This document shows, in pieces, positions 36,975 to 47,381 of a stretch of DNA of 64,000 nucleotides. Numbering within the stretch: position 1 is the first letter of the stretch; the number at the start of each line of letters is the position of its first letter. This DNA is from JANRIC01 sp033765345 (lineage in GTDB: Bacteria; Bacteroidota; Bacteroidia; Cytophagales; Microscillaceae): positions 1 through 64,000 of the forward strand of contig JANRIC010000111.1 in the NCBI GenBank assembly GCA_033765345.1, written 5' to 3'. The notes under the pieces are model-generated. The model saw only the letters and a program-made list of their open reading frames with translations. It searched no databases and was not told the origin of the DNA. Made by a program: the position numbers and the translations under genes.

Positions 36975-38921
36975 TGATTTATATTCTTTTTTATTTCTAT
37001 TTTTTAATGCTTGTTTTTGTTCACCATCTGCATAAAGTTCAAAATTAGCAGGCATTGCTCTTAATAATTTAAAAAGAAAATCTAATGATTTCTCCGATTT
37101 ATGAAGACTTGTTCCTGAAATATATAACTTTTTTAGTTTTATAAGCTTCATAATATTTTCTGGAAGATCTGCCAATGGTTTATTATTAATTAAAAAAAGT
37201 TTTTCTAAGTTGGATAACCTATCAATAGAAGGGGATATTTGACTAATTTGATTATTTGAAATATCTAAGGTAGTTAATTGATCAAGCTTAAATACTACTT
37301 CTGGGACTAAACTTAAGCCACATTGTTTCATTTCTAATTTCTTTAATTGGTCTTTTACGTAGATTAGATTATTCAGAGAGTTACCAATTCTATTGACAGA
37401 ATGACCATTAATTATGAATTCTTTTTGTGGAAATAATGGAATAGAATCATCTAATGCCTCTAAATAATTAATTAAAAGATCTGATTCATTTGGCTTGAAA
37501 AGACTTCGAGCAATCATCATTTTAGAAGATATAACAACAGGAGAGTTGTCACGATTAGAAACATTTTGATTTTCAGGTTTAGGGGGGGCAACTACTATAT
37601 TAGTTTGTTTTTTGCCCGTATTATTGTCTTTTACAAAACTAAACCGAGTTGAAGAAGCTCTTTTATTAAAACCTATCATCCTATTTTCTTTGTATTGGTT
37701 TAGTACTTTAAGAGTGATGGTGTCTGAGCCAAGCATTAGACGATAATCGATATTTTTCCCTAGAAAACCAATAATAGAATCAAGTATTATAGCAGAACTT
37801 TCAGTTAAACGACCTTGTTCATCCCATTTCAAAGAATCAACTGTACCCTTGTGAATTTCAATCTTAGTAGATACAATGGCAGGCTTTTCTTTTAATTTGT
37901 CAAGTTCATCTTCAACTCCTTGCAGATTTTGTAAAAGTAGAGTGTCACCAGGTATGAGTCTATTCGCCTTTTTATAAGCTTCTTTTGCTAAGGTATAGTT
38001 TCCTATCTTGGTATAGCTATTCCCCTGGAAAAAATAGCAATAGAAAACATATTTTTTATTGTTAGAGTCTAGTCTAGTCGCACATTCTTTTAGCATCTCT
38101 GCTGTTTTAAGATAATCTTTTTTATAATAATGAATAGTAGCCTGCACAAATTCTGCCACCAAGCTTGCTTGCTCCCTTATGCTAAAATCAACGTTTTCAG
38201 GATCACGAATATCCAATTCTTGTATATTAGTAGATGATTTATTACCTGATGGATTTGAGGATGCCAAATTAATATTCCCAGAAAGAATATCTAAATTTGT
38301 AAATCGGATTTTACAATAAAAAAGAGAATCAATTCCAACTACATCACGATTCCCATAAATAAAAATCCCTGAATAATTACAATATTTTTTGGTGTATTTT
38401 TTTATTGATTTTTCAAGATTCAAAGGCTTTTGATTTGATTCAATATGTTTTTCTATTCCATAGGCATAAGCCATGGATTTAGAAATATTAGCATTTTCTA
38501 ATAGACTATTAATACCAATTACTAAATTTTTTGAAAAAAGATCGTTTTTTTTATTTTCAACAAAATCTGCTACTTGTATAATAATTTTTGCCTCCTGGTT
38601 AAAACATTTCGGATAAAAAAGAAGTACCCCTACTATTCCCAATACAAAGACTCCTGCTATTATAAAGAAAGGGGATGTGTAGAATTTCTTTTTTTTCTTA
38701 GCTTGAGTGATTAATGATAAAGGTTTTTTATTATATTCTTTTTCTAACTCCTTGCCTAAAGACTCTCGGATTTTTTTCTTTTCCTCGATTTGTTTTTCAA
38801 GACGAATTTTTTCTGTAGGATTACTATCTGGCACATATATACGTGCCCTTTCTAATTCATGCAAAACCTGTTCTATTTCCTCTAGCTCGTTAGTTAGATT
38901 ATTAATTCTTTTTTGGCTCAT
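36954..38921 (-). CDS. Coiled-coil, TM, TPR and leucine-rich-repeat protein (655 aa)
   Basis: Order of parts: an N-terminal helical coiled coil (about 1-65; NELEEIEQVLHELERAR, then TEKIRLEKQIEEKKKIRESL) resembling effector-associated adaptor regions of bacterial conflict proteins; a basic patch and one TM helix (about 85-105); an alpha/beta region (about 115-225) that looks like a TolB-N/CsgG-type fold; TPR-like helices (about 260-330; YFFQGNSYTKIGNYTLAKEA); an unassigned region rich in Ser/Asn; and four LRRs (about 540-630; LTTLDISNNQISQISPSID, LEKLFLINNKPLADLPENI). It is likely membrane-anchored with a large sensor or scaffold region. No catalytic domain is evident. Domain assignments other than LRR and TM are tentative. 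Confidence 0.7.
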   Translation of the reverse strand: MSQKRINNLTNELEEIEQVLHELERARIYVPDSNPTEKIRLEKQIEEKKKIRESLGKELEKEYNKKPLSLITQAKKKKKFYTSPFFIIAGVFVLGIVGVLLFYPKCFNQEAKIIIQVADFVENKKNDLFSKNLVIGINSLLENANISKSMAYAYGIEKHIESNQKPLNLEKSIKKYTKKYCNYSGIFIYGNRDVVGIDSLFYCKIRFTNLDILSGNINLASSNPSGNKSSTNIQELDIRDPENVDFSIREQASLVAEFVQATIHYYKKDYLKTAEMLKECATRLDSNNKKYVFYCYFFQGNSYTKIGNYTLAKEAYKKANRLIPGDTLLLQNLQGVEDELDKLKEKPAIVSTKIEIHKGTVDSLKWDEQGRLTESSAIILDSIIGFLGKNIDYRLMLGSDTITLKVLNQYKENRMIGFNKRASSTRFSFVKDNNTGKKQTNIVVAPPKPENQNVSNRDNSPVVISSKMMIARSLFKPNESDLLINYLEALDDSIPLFPQKEFIINGHSVNRIGNSLNNLIYVKDQLKKLEMKQCGLSLVPEVVFKLDQLTTLDISNNQISQISPSIDRLSNLEKLFLINNKPLADLPENIMKLIKLKKLYISGTSLHKSEKSLDFLFKLLRAMPANFELYADGEQKQALKNRNKKEYKSLENKIK

Positions 38922-40218
38922 AACAGTAAGGATTTCTAATTTGAAGAAGCAAAATAGAAAATATTTATTATAAAATCTAATAATAAATTTAAATCATAAA
39001 ATTTTAAAATTTCAACTTCTTTTATTTAATCTCTGGCAACCTATATCTCCCCAACAGACTCTTTTAACTCCCCCTCCTCCAATCTCCCCAACAAGCCTTT
39101 TAATCCAATAAACTCCACTTCTATAAACATACCCTCCTTGCATTTTTCAAGCTTTGGAGATACTTACTCATCATTGACTATATAAATCTATGGTCTATGG
39201 ACTAAACACAGGGATAAAAAAGCCCCCCCTTTTGCCATCCGAGCAAATCCTGAAAAAAAGGAAAAAACCACCGCGAAATCCCCCATGCTACCATACAAAA
39301 AAACGATTTTTTTGCACTTACTGGTTTGCTGATTGACAATACAAAATAACCCCACGACATTGCTTTGTAAAATTTGAAGAAATCTCACAAAAATATGGTC
39401 GGAAAGTACAAAAAACCGATTCTCAGTACGTCAAACTTACTTGCTACATCCAAACGGTCTTCTCCAAAAATTATCCAGGGCTGTATGGGCTTTATGGGTA
39501 TTTGTGTTAAAACAATTGCTAAAATAGGTATTAAACCCTAGTGGCTGGTAGGGGTTTCCATATAATAAAGGCAGCAAAATTCTTACCATTTACCGATGTG
39601 AATCCCAAACACAACTACATCTGCCGCATCAAAGACATTCAAACTTATGTTATTTTACTACAAGATCATTTTTAGATAAATTAAGAAAGTCAAAGACCCG
39701 AAGTGCTTTTTTGAAAGGCTTTCTTACACGTCTGATTTTTTAAAGCATAAGTGAATAATAGCATTTATTTATCCTTGATACTGGTGAATTTGGGATACAA
39801 TCTAAAAAAGTAAATATCTTTAATTCAGGTAGTTAGCAGTGTTACATTCCCAAAATGTAAAAAATTTTCCCAAAAATCATCTCATTATTACACTTCTCCG
39901 ATGAACGTCATCCCTTAAAAAATAGCTGACCGAGGAAAGTAAAAATTTAAAGCCCCATAATTATTGACAAATACCTGATAATCAATATTTTATTTTTGAA
40001 TTCATAAAATATCACCCGTGCTTTTTTATTTGCGAATCAAGTGAATGTTTTTTTTAGGAAATAAAACCTAGACCTGAAAAGTATTGCTCCCCCTAAAAAT
40101 AACACAGACACATGCTTTAAAACCTTACCCGACAGATCAGGGCGGAACTGCCATCTAAGTAACTGATTCATAATGACCTCGTTTCTCAAACTATCAATAC
40201 AATCAAAAAATATTAATT
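38922..40218. other. 1.3-kb region without a supported gene
   Basis: No convincing gene is found on either strand. A 66-codon minus-strand frame (39188-39388) has no family look. There are short direct repeats (CTCCCCAACA followed by CTTTTAA near 39050 and 39090), an imperfect AAACCCTA/TAGGGGTTT palindrome near 39535-39560, and AT-rich DNA with a TATTTTTG -7-like box (39991-39998) upstream of the 40219 gene. It may be the remains of lost genes. Confidence 0.45.
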
Positions 40219-43200
40219 ATGAATATTATGCTACTTTCCAAGAAAATTTGGCTTACCTGCATGCTTCTACTAGGGCTTCGGCTTTGGGCAGAGGCTCAGG
40301 TTGTTACAAATTTTACCCTTGTGAATGCGGATAACGAACAGGATATCGGTCTGCTTACAAACGGAGGTCTCATCAATCTCGCCACCTTACCTACAAACAA
40401 TTTGAACATTCGGGTGAATACCAACCCCGCTGTGGTAGGAAGTGTATCCATTAACTTAAACAATGGGAGTATCTTGCGCATAGAAAATGCTGCTCCTTAT
40501 GCCCTGGAAGGGGATGACAATGGGAATTACAGACCCTGGATTCCTGCCTTGGGTGCTTATAATTTAAAAGCCAGGGCTTATTCACAGGGGCAGGCTTTGG
40601 GGCAGGCCGGTCCAGAAGTAAGCATCAATTTTACGGTGATTCGGGAAAATCCCCCCCTGCCCCCAGCAAATCTTCTGGCAAATGCCCTGAATTCAGGCAG
40701 TATACAGCTTTCTTGGGAAGATAAGTCAGCCAACGAAACAAACTTTCTTGTAGAGTTTGCATCCAGTGCGAACGGCAATTTTACACAACTCGCTTCTTTG
40801 GGAGCAAATACGACACAGTTTACCCATACCGGACTTAACCCTGGGCAAAGTGTGTGGTATCGAGTAAAAGCCAAAGGCACTAATTTGGAATCGGCTTATA
40901 CCAACACGGCTACCGCCACTACGCCCAACGCTAGCAATCAATTGTCGGTGACTTCTCTTACATTAATCAATGCCGACAACAATCAGCCGATTACCCAACT
41001 GACCGAAGGTTTACAATTGGATGTATCGGGCTTGCCCTCCACCAATTTGAGTATTCACGCTCTCACCAATGGAGGCGAAAGCGTAAGAATGATCCTAAGT
41101 GGTGCATTAAGCCATAATCAAGTAGAAAGCCTTGAGCCTTACGCGCTTTTTGGCGATGATCCCAATGCAAATGGAGGAAGAAATTTTATCGGAAGAACTT
41201 TTTCATTGGGAAATTATACGATCAGCGTGACACCTTATGCTTTGAATAGTGCTACCGGAGACCCAGGCACCACACTAAACATTAACTTTAGCCTCATAAA
41301 CCCTTCTCCAATCACTTATAGCTTGAGCCTAAGCAATGATGGTAAAGGAACCGCAGCCGCCAATCCTCAAGGGCCTTATGCACCCAATACATCAGTCACA
41401 GCCACTGCTACACCCAATACAGGCAACCAGTTCGTCAACTGGACCAATACAGCTGGTATAGTAGTCAGTACCACCAATCCTTACACGTTTGCCATCAATG
41501 CCAACACTTCGCTGAAAGCCAATTTCCAAGCAATCCCTCCAGCAACTTATACCCTGACCCTCACCAATGATGGAAAGGGCACAGCATCCGTTAACCCTGC
41601 CGGACCTTACACTGCCGGAACCTCCATTACACTCACTGCTACGCCCAATACAGGCTATCAATTTGCCAATTGGACTAATAACAACGGCTCGTTGATCAGC
41701 ACGGCTAATCCTTATACTTTTGCTATCAATAGCAACCAAAGCCTCAAAGCTAATTTTAATGCAATCCCAGCCGGGCCTGCCGTGGTTAGCTTTACCTTAA
41801 TCAATGCCCTGAATGATCAGGATATACTCACTATCCCAAATGGAGGCACGATTGATCTTACCACATTAGCTACCAATCAACTCAATATTAGAGCCAATAC
41901 CAGCGGTACGATAGGAAGTATCGCTTTTCAACTCACAGGGGCTTTGGTGAGAACACAAACCGAAAGCGGTGCCCCCTATGCACTTTATGGAGATAATGCC
42001 GGAGACTATTATGCCCAGGCTTTTGTTGCAGGTGCATATACGCTGACGGCTACTCCTTATTCTCTTGCAGGTGCTCAGGGAAGCACTGGTACGCCCCTTA
42101 TCGTGAGCTTTACTATGAGCCATGGAGGCGGACCTGTCATCGTGAACAACCCTCCTGTGATCAGCAATCCAGGAAACCAAACCAATGCCGAAGGAAATAT
42201 AGTGAATCTCCCTATCTCTGCCAATGATGGAGATACAGACCAAACACAAAGCCTTACCTACAGTGCCTCAGGCTTACCTCTTGGATTAAGCATTAATCCT
42301 ACTACTGGAGTCATCTCAGGTACTGTACTGGAACCTAGCACCGGAACCGATAACGGAGCTTTTGTGGAAAATAACGGACTGGTCATCATGGAAGTAGAAT
42401 CGGCTGCGATCAAAAGCGGTTGGATAAAAAAAGCCGATGGCAGTATCAATTACTACGAAGCCACAGTGGATAATTTCAATAGCGTCAATGCAAACACGAC
42501 ACTAGATTACAGCATTCAAATTAATAATCCTGGGATTTATCGCATCGTCTGGAGATCCAGAATCAATGCCGGAAATAGTGCTACCGATCATAATGACAAC
42601 TGGATGAAGCTCCACAATAATGCAGACGCTACCTTTTTTGCCTTCAAAGGAACTCCTGCCAATGAAGCAGCACTCCAAACAGCCCTAAACAACAAAACCG
42701 TACTTTATCCTGGAGGTAGCGGACTTACGCCCAACCCCGCCGGTATAAGCGTGTCGGGGTATTTCAAAATATACATGAACACCCTCAATACCTGGATTTG
42801 GAGATCAGTAACCAGTGACAATGACCCCCACGACATTTATGTCAAATTTGACAAAGCCGGAACCTATACCCTACAAATCGGCAATCGCTCCGCTGGCCAC
42901 GCCATTGACAAATTAGCCCTCTATCGGGTCAATAATTATGGCTATAATTACAACAATAATTTAGATTTGCTGGCTGCCTTAGCAGAATCTCAAAGAGGTG
43001 GCGCAGGAAGCCCCGGCGCAGCCGCCAATAGCCCTTACAATACAACTATCACAGTGACCGATAACGGTAACCCTCCCAAAAGTAGCACCATCAATTTCAC
43101 TTGGTTTATTACCGATGCCAACTCCGTAAGCCTCACAAGCCCCAGCAATCTTACCGCTCAAGCATTGGCTACAGATCAGGTACGCATTACCTGGCAAGAT

Positions 43201-46113
43201 AATTCAGGGAATGAAAATAATTTTATTCTGGAGACTTCCGGCTCGACCTCCGGCCCTTTTACCGAACTTGCCGTACTGCCCTCCAATACAACGCAGTACA
43301 CGCACAGAGGCCTTGCCCCAGGGCAAAAAGTAGTTTATCGGGTCAAAGCACGAAATGCAACCCAAGAATCTGCTTACTCCAACGTATATCAGGTGCAATC
43401 TTTCCCAAGCCCTCTGGCACCCCAGAATCTAAGCACATCTCAAATCACCAACAATTCACTGCTGCTTTCCTGGACACCCAGTGCCTTCGGAGAGGTTTAT
43501 GTCATTGAGCAATCTACTCAGGCAAATACCGGATTCAGCAAAGTAGCCACAGTCAATTGGGGGACTAACCAAACCCAAATCAATGGACTGACCGCAAACA
43601 CAATTTATTATTTCCGTGCCTCTACCGAATATAAAGGTCTTTCCTCCGCAGCAAGTAATACCGCTACTGCCACCACAGGCAGCGGAAGCGGTACTACACA
43701 GCAGGTGGTGAGCCTCACCCTGATCAATGCCGATACCGATGCGGAAATTGGGCTGCTTCAAGAAGGAGATACCATTAATTTGGCAGTCTTGGGAACTAGT
43801 AATCTAAGTGTAAGAGCCAATACCAACCCTGCTACCGTGGGAAGTGTAGGCTTTACTTATGATAATATTGAAAATTTCCAGATTGAAAATACTGCCCCCT
43901 ACACCATTCGCGGAGATGCAGGCAGCGATTATTATCCCTGGGTACCCACACTAGGACTGCACAAACTCGTAGTTACACCTTACAGTGCCTCCGCAGCCGG
44001 AGGCACCGCCGGAACAGCACTAGCAGTCAACTTTACGGTCATAAACCAAAGCGGAAATACTGACCCCCAACCAAACGAGCCGCCTGTACTTAGCGGAGAG
44101 TTTAAAAAATGGCATAAACTTACCATCTCTTTCTTCGGACCCCAAAGCAGCGAACAGGATGCCGATAATCCTTTCCTTCATTACCGATTGAATGTCACTT
44201 TCCGAAATGGAAATAAAACTTACGTAGTTCCTGGTTATTATGCGGCTGACGGTCAGGCAGGTGAAACCAGTGCCAGCAGCGGAAATGTATGGAAAGTACA
44301 TTTTAGCCCTGATGAAATCGGCGAGTGGTCATTCAGTGCCTCTTTTAGAAAAGGAAATAATATCGCCATAGACGAAAACCCCAATGCTGGTCAAGCCCTC
44401 GATTTTGACGGGCAAAGCGGTACATTTATCATCAACCCCTCCGATAAAATAGGGAAAGACCTCCGCGCACGCGGCCGACTCAATTACGTAAACGGACATT
44501 ATCTACAGTTTAAAGATAGTGGCGAATATTTCCTCAAAGGTGGCGCAGATAGCCCCGAAAACTTCCTCGCTTACCGCGAATTTGACGGTACTTACACCCA
44601 CGGCACTACCGATTATACCAAAACCTACAGCGCTCACCTCCAAGATTGGAACAGCGAAAGCCCCACCTGGAAAGGCGGCAAAGGAAAAGGAATCATCGGT
44701 GCTCTGAACTACCTGGCTTCCGAAGGCATGAACTCTGTTTACTTCCTTACTATGAATGTAAATGGCGACGGTAAAGACGTTTGGCCTTGGACATCTCATA
44801 CAGAGCGTTACCGATTTGATGTGTCTAAGCTAGACCAATGGGAGATGGTATTCAGCCACATGGATCAATTAGGAATTATGATGCACATACTTACCCAAGA
44901 AACCGAAAACGACCTGCTGCTCGATGGTGGTTACCTGGGTACACAGCGTAAATTATATTATCGAGAATTGATCGCCCGATTTAGCCACCACTTGGCCATC
45001 AACTGGAACTTGGGCGAAGAAAACGACATCTATCAGGCACTTCCCGACCCAAACAATGCACAGTTGAAGAATTACTCAAGCTACTTCAAAAGAATAGACC
45101 CCTACAAAAGCTATGTCAATGTACATACTTATCCAGGGCAGCAAAACAACGTGTATGAAGACCTACTCGGATACGCAGACTTTAACGGAGCTTCCCTACA
45201 AATCGGTAATACCTCCGGCGTACACAATGAAGTAATCAAATGGGTAAATCTGTCGGCTCAAAGCGGCCTCAAATGGGTCGTCAATCTGGATGAAATCGGA
45301 CCCGCCAACAATGGTGTAGTACCCGATGCCAATGACTTCTGGCACGATGCCGTACGCAAACAAGCCCTCTGGGGAACGCTCATGGGCGGCGGCGGTGGCG
45401 TAGAATGGTATTTCGGTTATTCCTTCCCCAATAGTGACCTGACCTGCCAAGACTGGAGATCCAGAGATAATTTGTGGAACCTAACCCGGTATGCCCTCGA
45501 GTTTTTCCAAACATACCTACCCTTCTGGGAAATGAGCAGCCAGGATGCCCTGACCTCTGCCACCAACGACTACTGCTTTGCCAAACCCGGAGAAGCGTAT
45601 CTGGTCTATCTGCCCGATGGAGGCTCCACCAATCTAAACTTTGGCAGCAACACCGGCGATTATACCGTGATGTGGTTTAACCCACGTAGTGGAGAAACCT
45701 GGCAAGATAAAAATATGACCGTCAGCACCACTCAGAATATAATCAAGGTAGGTCCTCCCCCAAGCAGTATTACAAGCGACTGGGCTGTACTGATCCGTAA
45801 AAATGATTTTGTGGTAGCCAATACCTCGGTTTCATCGACTGTTCAGGATGTTTCTCAGGCAGTATTCCCGAACCCATCAAGCTATCATACCAATTTTATC
45901 GTCAAACCGGTACAAAGCGGAGATGTGCGAATCACCATTACAAGCATGGAAGCCGTAGTAATGGATAAAATCATCATTGATGTACCCGCAGGCGAGCAAA
46001 CCATCACGCTCCAAACTCACGGTGTACCCGATGGTGCTTATACCTATCAGGTAAGCTATCCGGGACTCGACGGTACAGTGACCGAAAGCGGAAGACTTTT
46101 TATTTTACACTAA
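40219..46113 (+). CDS. T9SS-exported modular glycoside-hydrolase-like protein with DUF5060 (1964 aa)
   Basis: After a signal peptide (to WAEAQ near residue 27) come four copies of a roughly 120-residue beta module (near 27, 240, 520 and 1160; FTLVNADNEQDIGLLTNGG to a GD..GDYY..F pattern), three FN3 domains, two InlB B-repeat-like modules (TLTLTNDGKGTASVNPAGPY), and an Ig-like He_PIG domain split by a carbohydrate-binding-like insert (about 700-925). The catalytic part has DUF5060 (about 1291-1385; FKKWHKLTISFFGP), a TIM-barrel-like region with HHLAINWNLGEEND (likely acid/base Glu) and LKWVVNLDEIGP (likely nucleophile Glu), and a collagen-binding-like C-terminal beta domain (LVYLPDGGS, then VMWFNPRSGE). 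It ends in a T9SS tail (about 1885-1964, VFPNPSSY onward). It probably degrades an extracellular polysaccharide; the substrate is unknown. Confidence 0.88.
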   Translation: MNIMLLSKKIWLTCMLLLGLRLWAEAQVVTNFTLVNADNEQDIGLLTNGGLINLATLPTNNLNIRVNTNPAVVGSVSINLNNGSILRIENAAPYALEGDDNGNYRPWIPALGAYNLKARAYSQGQALGQAGPEVSINFTVIRENPPLPPANLLANALNSGSIQLSWEDKSANETNFLVEFASSANGNFTQLASLGANTTQFTHTGLNPGQSVWYRVKAKGTNLESAYTNTATATTPNASNQLSVTSLTLINADNNQPITQLTEGLQLDVSGLPSTNLSIHALTNGGESVRMILSGALSHNQVESLEPYALFGDDPNANGGRNFIGRTFSLGNYTISVTPYALNSATGDPGTTLNINFSLINPSPITYSLSLSNDGKGTAAANPQGPYAPNTSVTATATPNTGNQFVNWTNTAGIVVSTTNPYTFAINANTSLKANFQAIPPATYTLTLTNDGKGTASVNPAGPYTAGTSITLTATPNTGYQFANWTNNNGSLISTANPYTFAINSNQSLKANFNAIPAGPAVVSFTLINALNDQDILTIPNGGTIDLTTLATNQLNIRANTSGTIGSIAFQLTGALVRTQTESGAPYALYGDNAGDYYAQAFVAGAYTLTATPYSLAGAQGSTGTPLIVSFTMSHGGGPVIVNNPPVISNPGNQTNAEGNIVNLPISANDGDTDQTQSLTYSASGLPLGLSINPTTGVISGTVLEPSTGTDNGAFVENNGLVIMEVESAAIKSGWIKKADGSINYYEATVDNFNSVNANTTLDYSIQINNPGIYRIVWRSRINAGNSATDHNDNWMKLHNNADATFFAFKGTPANEAALQTALNNKTVLYPGGSGLTPNPAGISVSGYFKIYMNTLNTWIWRSVTSDNDPHDIYVKFDKAGTYTLQIGNRSAGHAIDKLALYRVNNYGYNYNNNLDLLAALAESQRGGAGSPGAAANSPYNTTITVTDNGNPPKSSTINFTWFITDANSVSLTSPSNLTAQALATDQVRITWQDNSGNENNFILETSGSTSGPFTELAVLPSNTTQYTHRGLAPGQKVVYRVKARNATQESAYSNVYQVQSFPSPLAPQNLSTSQITNNSLLLSWTPSAFGEVYVIEQSTQANTGFSKVATVNWGTNQTQINGLTANTIYYFRASTEYKGLSSAASNTATATTGSGSGTTQQVVSLTLINADTDAEIGLLQEGDTINLAVLGTSNLSVRANTNPATVGSVGFTYDNIENFQIENTAPYTIRGDAGSDYYPWVPTLGLHKLVVTPYSASAAGGTAGTALAVNFTVINQSGNTDPQPNEPPVLSGEFKKWHKLTISFFGPQSSEQDADNPFLHYRLNVTFRNGNKTYVVPGYYAADGQAGETSASSGNVWKVHFSPDEIGEWSFSASFRKGNNIAIDENPNAGQALDFDGQSGTFIINPSDKIGKDLRARGRLNYVNGHYLQFKDSGEYFLKGGADSPENFLAYREFDGTYTHGTTDYTKTYSAHLQDWNSESPTWKGGKGKGIIGALNYLASEGMNSVYFLTMNVNGDGKDVWPWTSHTERYRFDVSKLDQWEMVFSHMDQLGIMMHILTQETENDLLLDGGYLGTQRKLYYRELIARFSHHLAINWNLGEENDIYQALPDPNNAQLKNYSSYFKRIDPYKSYVNVHTYPGQQNNVYEDLLGYADFNGASLQIGNTSGVHNEVIKWVNLSAQSGLKWVVNLDEIGPANNGVVPDANDFWHDAVRKQALWGTLMGGGGGVEWYFGYSFPNSDLTCQDWRSRDNLWNLTRYALEFFQTYLPFWEMSSQDALTSATNDYCFAKPGEAYLVYLPDGGSTNLNFGSNTGDYTVMWFNPRSGETWQDKNMTVSTTQNIIKVGPPPSSITSDWAVLIRKNDFVVANTSVSSTVQDVSQAVFPNPSSYHTNFIVKPVQSGDVRITITSMEAVVMDKIIIDVPAGEQTITLQTHGVPDGAYTYQVSYPGLDGTVTESGRLFILH

Positions 46114-46137
46114 TCTACATAAACCCTCATCTCAGTA

Positions 46138-46170
46138 AAAAAGGCAGCCTGTTTTAGGCTGCTTTTTTTT
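46138..46170 (+). terminator. Terminator of the 1964-aa gene
   Basis: GCAGCCT (46144-46150), loop GTTTT, AGGCTGC (46156-46162), followed by eight T residues and preceded by A residues, 25 bases past the stop. Confidence 0.85.
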
Positions 46171-46193
46171 GCCTTGGAGCTTTGGAAAAATTT

Positions 46194-46603
46194 GGAAACG
46201 CCCCGCAGTTCAGTTTGATCGTTTTGGAAAATTCAGAAACGCCCCGCAGTTCAGTTTGATCGTTTTGGAAAATTTAGAACCGCCCCGCAGTTCAGTTTGA
46301 TCGTTTTGGAAAATTTGGAAACGCCTCGCAGTTCGGTTTGATGGTTTTGGGAAATTTGGAAACGCCCCGCAGTTCGGTTTGATGGTTTTGGGAAATTTGG
46401 AAACGCCCCGCAGTTCAGTTTGATCGTTTTGGAAAATTTAGAAACGCCCCGCAGTTCAGTTTGATCGTTTTGGAAAATTTAGAAACGCCCCGCAGTTTGG
46501 TTTGAAGGTTTTGGGAAATTTGGAAACGCCCCGCAGTTCAGTTTGAAGGTTTTGGAAAATTTGGAAACGCCCCGCAGTTCAGTTTGAAGATTTTGGAAAA
46601 ATA
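46194..46603. repeat. Ten contiguous copies of a 41-bp repeat
   Basis: The unit contains AACGCCCCGCAGTT then CAGTTTGATCGTTTTGGAAA. The ten copies begin at 46194 and every 41 bases after, with no spacers. Variants are TCAGTTTGATCG, TCGGTTTGATGG and TCAGTTTGAAGG types. GC content is higher than the surroundings. No long frame is conserved, because 41 is not a multiple of three. Confidence 0.92.
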
Positions 46604-46665
46604 ATTCTAGGAAAATCGCAAGCTTTGTTTTAACTTGTGTTTAAAAATTAATCATTCAATCATAC

Positions 46666-47355
46666 ATGATCAAAAAAATCCCTTATTCTTATTTAAGCCT
46701 AAAAAGCCTGGTTTCTTTCGCCGATCAGGTGATTGGCATTGTAGAGAAAAGCCACGCCGAAGAACTCATGCTGGCAGGAATGGTTCAGGCAATTCGTGAA
46801 TCACGCGAAAAAGCCATTCAAGCAATCAACAGTACGCTCAAAGAAGACCTTACGGAGCAGGTCATTCAACTGGACGCACAAAGAGACGATAGTTTTGTGA
46901 GCCTAAGAAACCATATTGATGCTGGGCTTCTTCGGCATCGCCACCCTGAATATCAGGAAGCTTGCAAAAGATTATCCGTTATTTTTCTAAAAAATGGGCG
47001 AATGCTGAATAAATTAGGCTATCAGGAACAAAGCGCAGCACTTAGCTCTTTATTCATGGATTTGTCCGATGCTTTGGCCATGGAGGATTTAAAAAACATC
47101 CATGCTTTGGAATGGCTGGAGGAGCTTAAGAAAGATCAGGAGGAATTTCTGACCGTCTATACGCAAAGAGGCGAGGAAAAAGCTGGTAAAGATATTCCAA
47201 GAGATGAAGATGCCTTTAAAGAACTCAAAACAGCCATGGACAATCTTTTTATACTCCTGAATGCCTTTCAGATCAGCAAACAAGTAAGCGGACTTGATGC
47301 CACCATCGATACCATCAATGAAAGCATCGACCGGACACTGGCCTCAATGAGGTAA
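46666..47355 (+). CDS. DUF6261-like helical protein
   Basis: This 229-aa, all-helical, cytosolic-looking protein starts KIPYSYLSLKSLVSFADQVI, with AQRDDSFVSLRNHIDAGLLR near residue 70 and a C-terminal QVSGLDATIDTINESIDRTL. The pattern resembles the DUF6261 family of Bacteroidota, often found in repeat-rich neighbourhoods. Function is unknown. It follows the 41-bp repeat array directly. Confidence 0.6.
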   Translation: MIKKIPYSYLSLKSLVSFADQVIGIVEKSHAEELMLAGMVQAIRESREKAIQAINSTLKEDLTEQVIQLDAQRDDSFVSLRNHIDAGLLRHRHPEYQEACKRLSVIFLKNGRMLNKLGYQEQSAALSSLFMDLSDALAMEDLKNIHALEWLEELKKDQEEFLTVYTQRGEEKAGKDIPRDEDAFKELKTAMDNLFILLNAFQISKQVSGLDATIDTINESIDRTLASMR

Positions 47356-47381
47356 CAACTTGAATCAATTAATAGAAAGCT

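Noticed and set aside
39188..39388. Possible small gene in the 1.3-kb empty stretch
   Set aside because: It has only 66 codons, no recognised motif and no promoter or neighbour context.
46194..46603. CRISPR array
   Set aside because: The 41-bp units are contiguous without unique spacers, and no cas genes are in the window.
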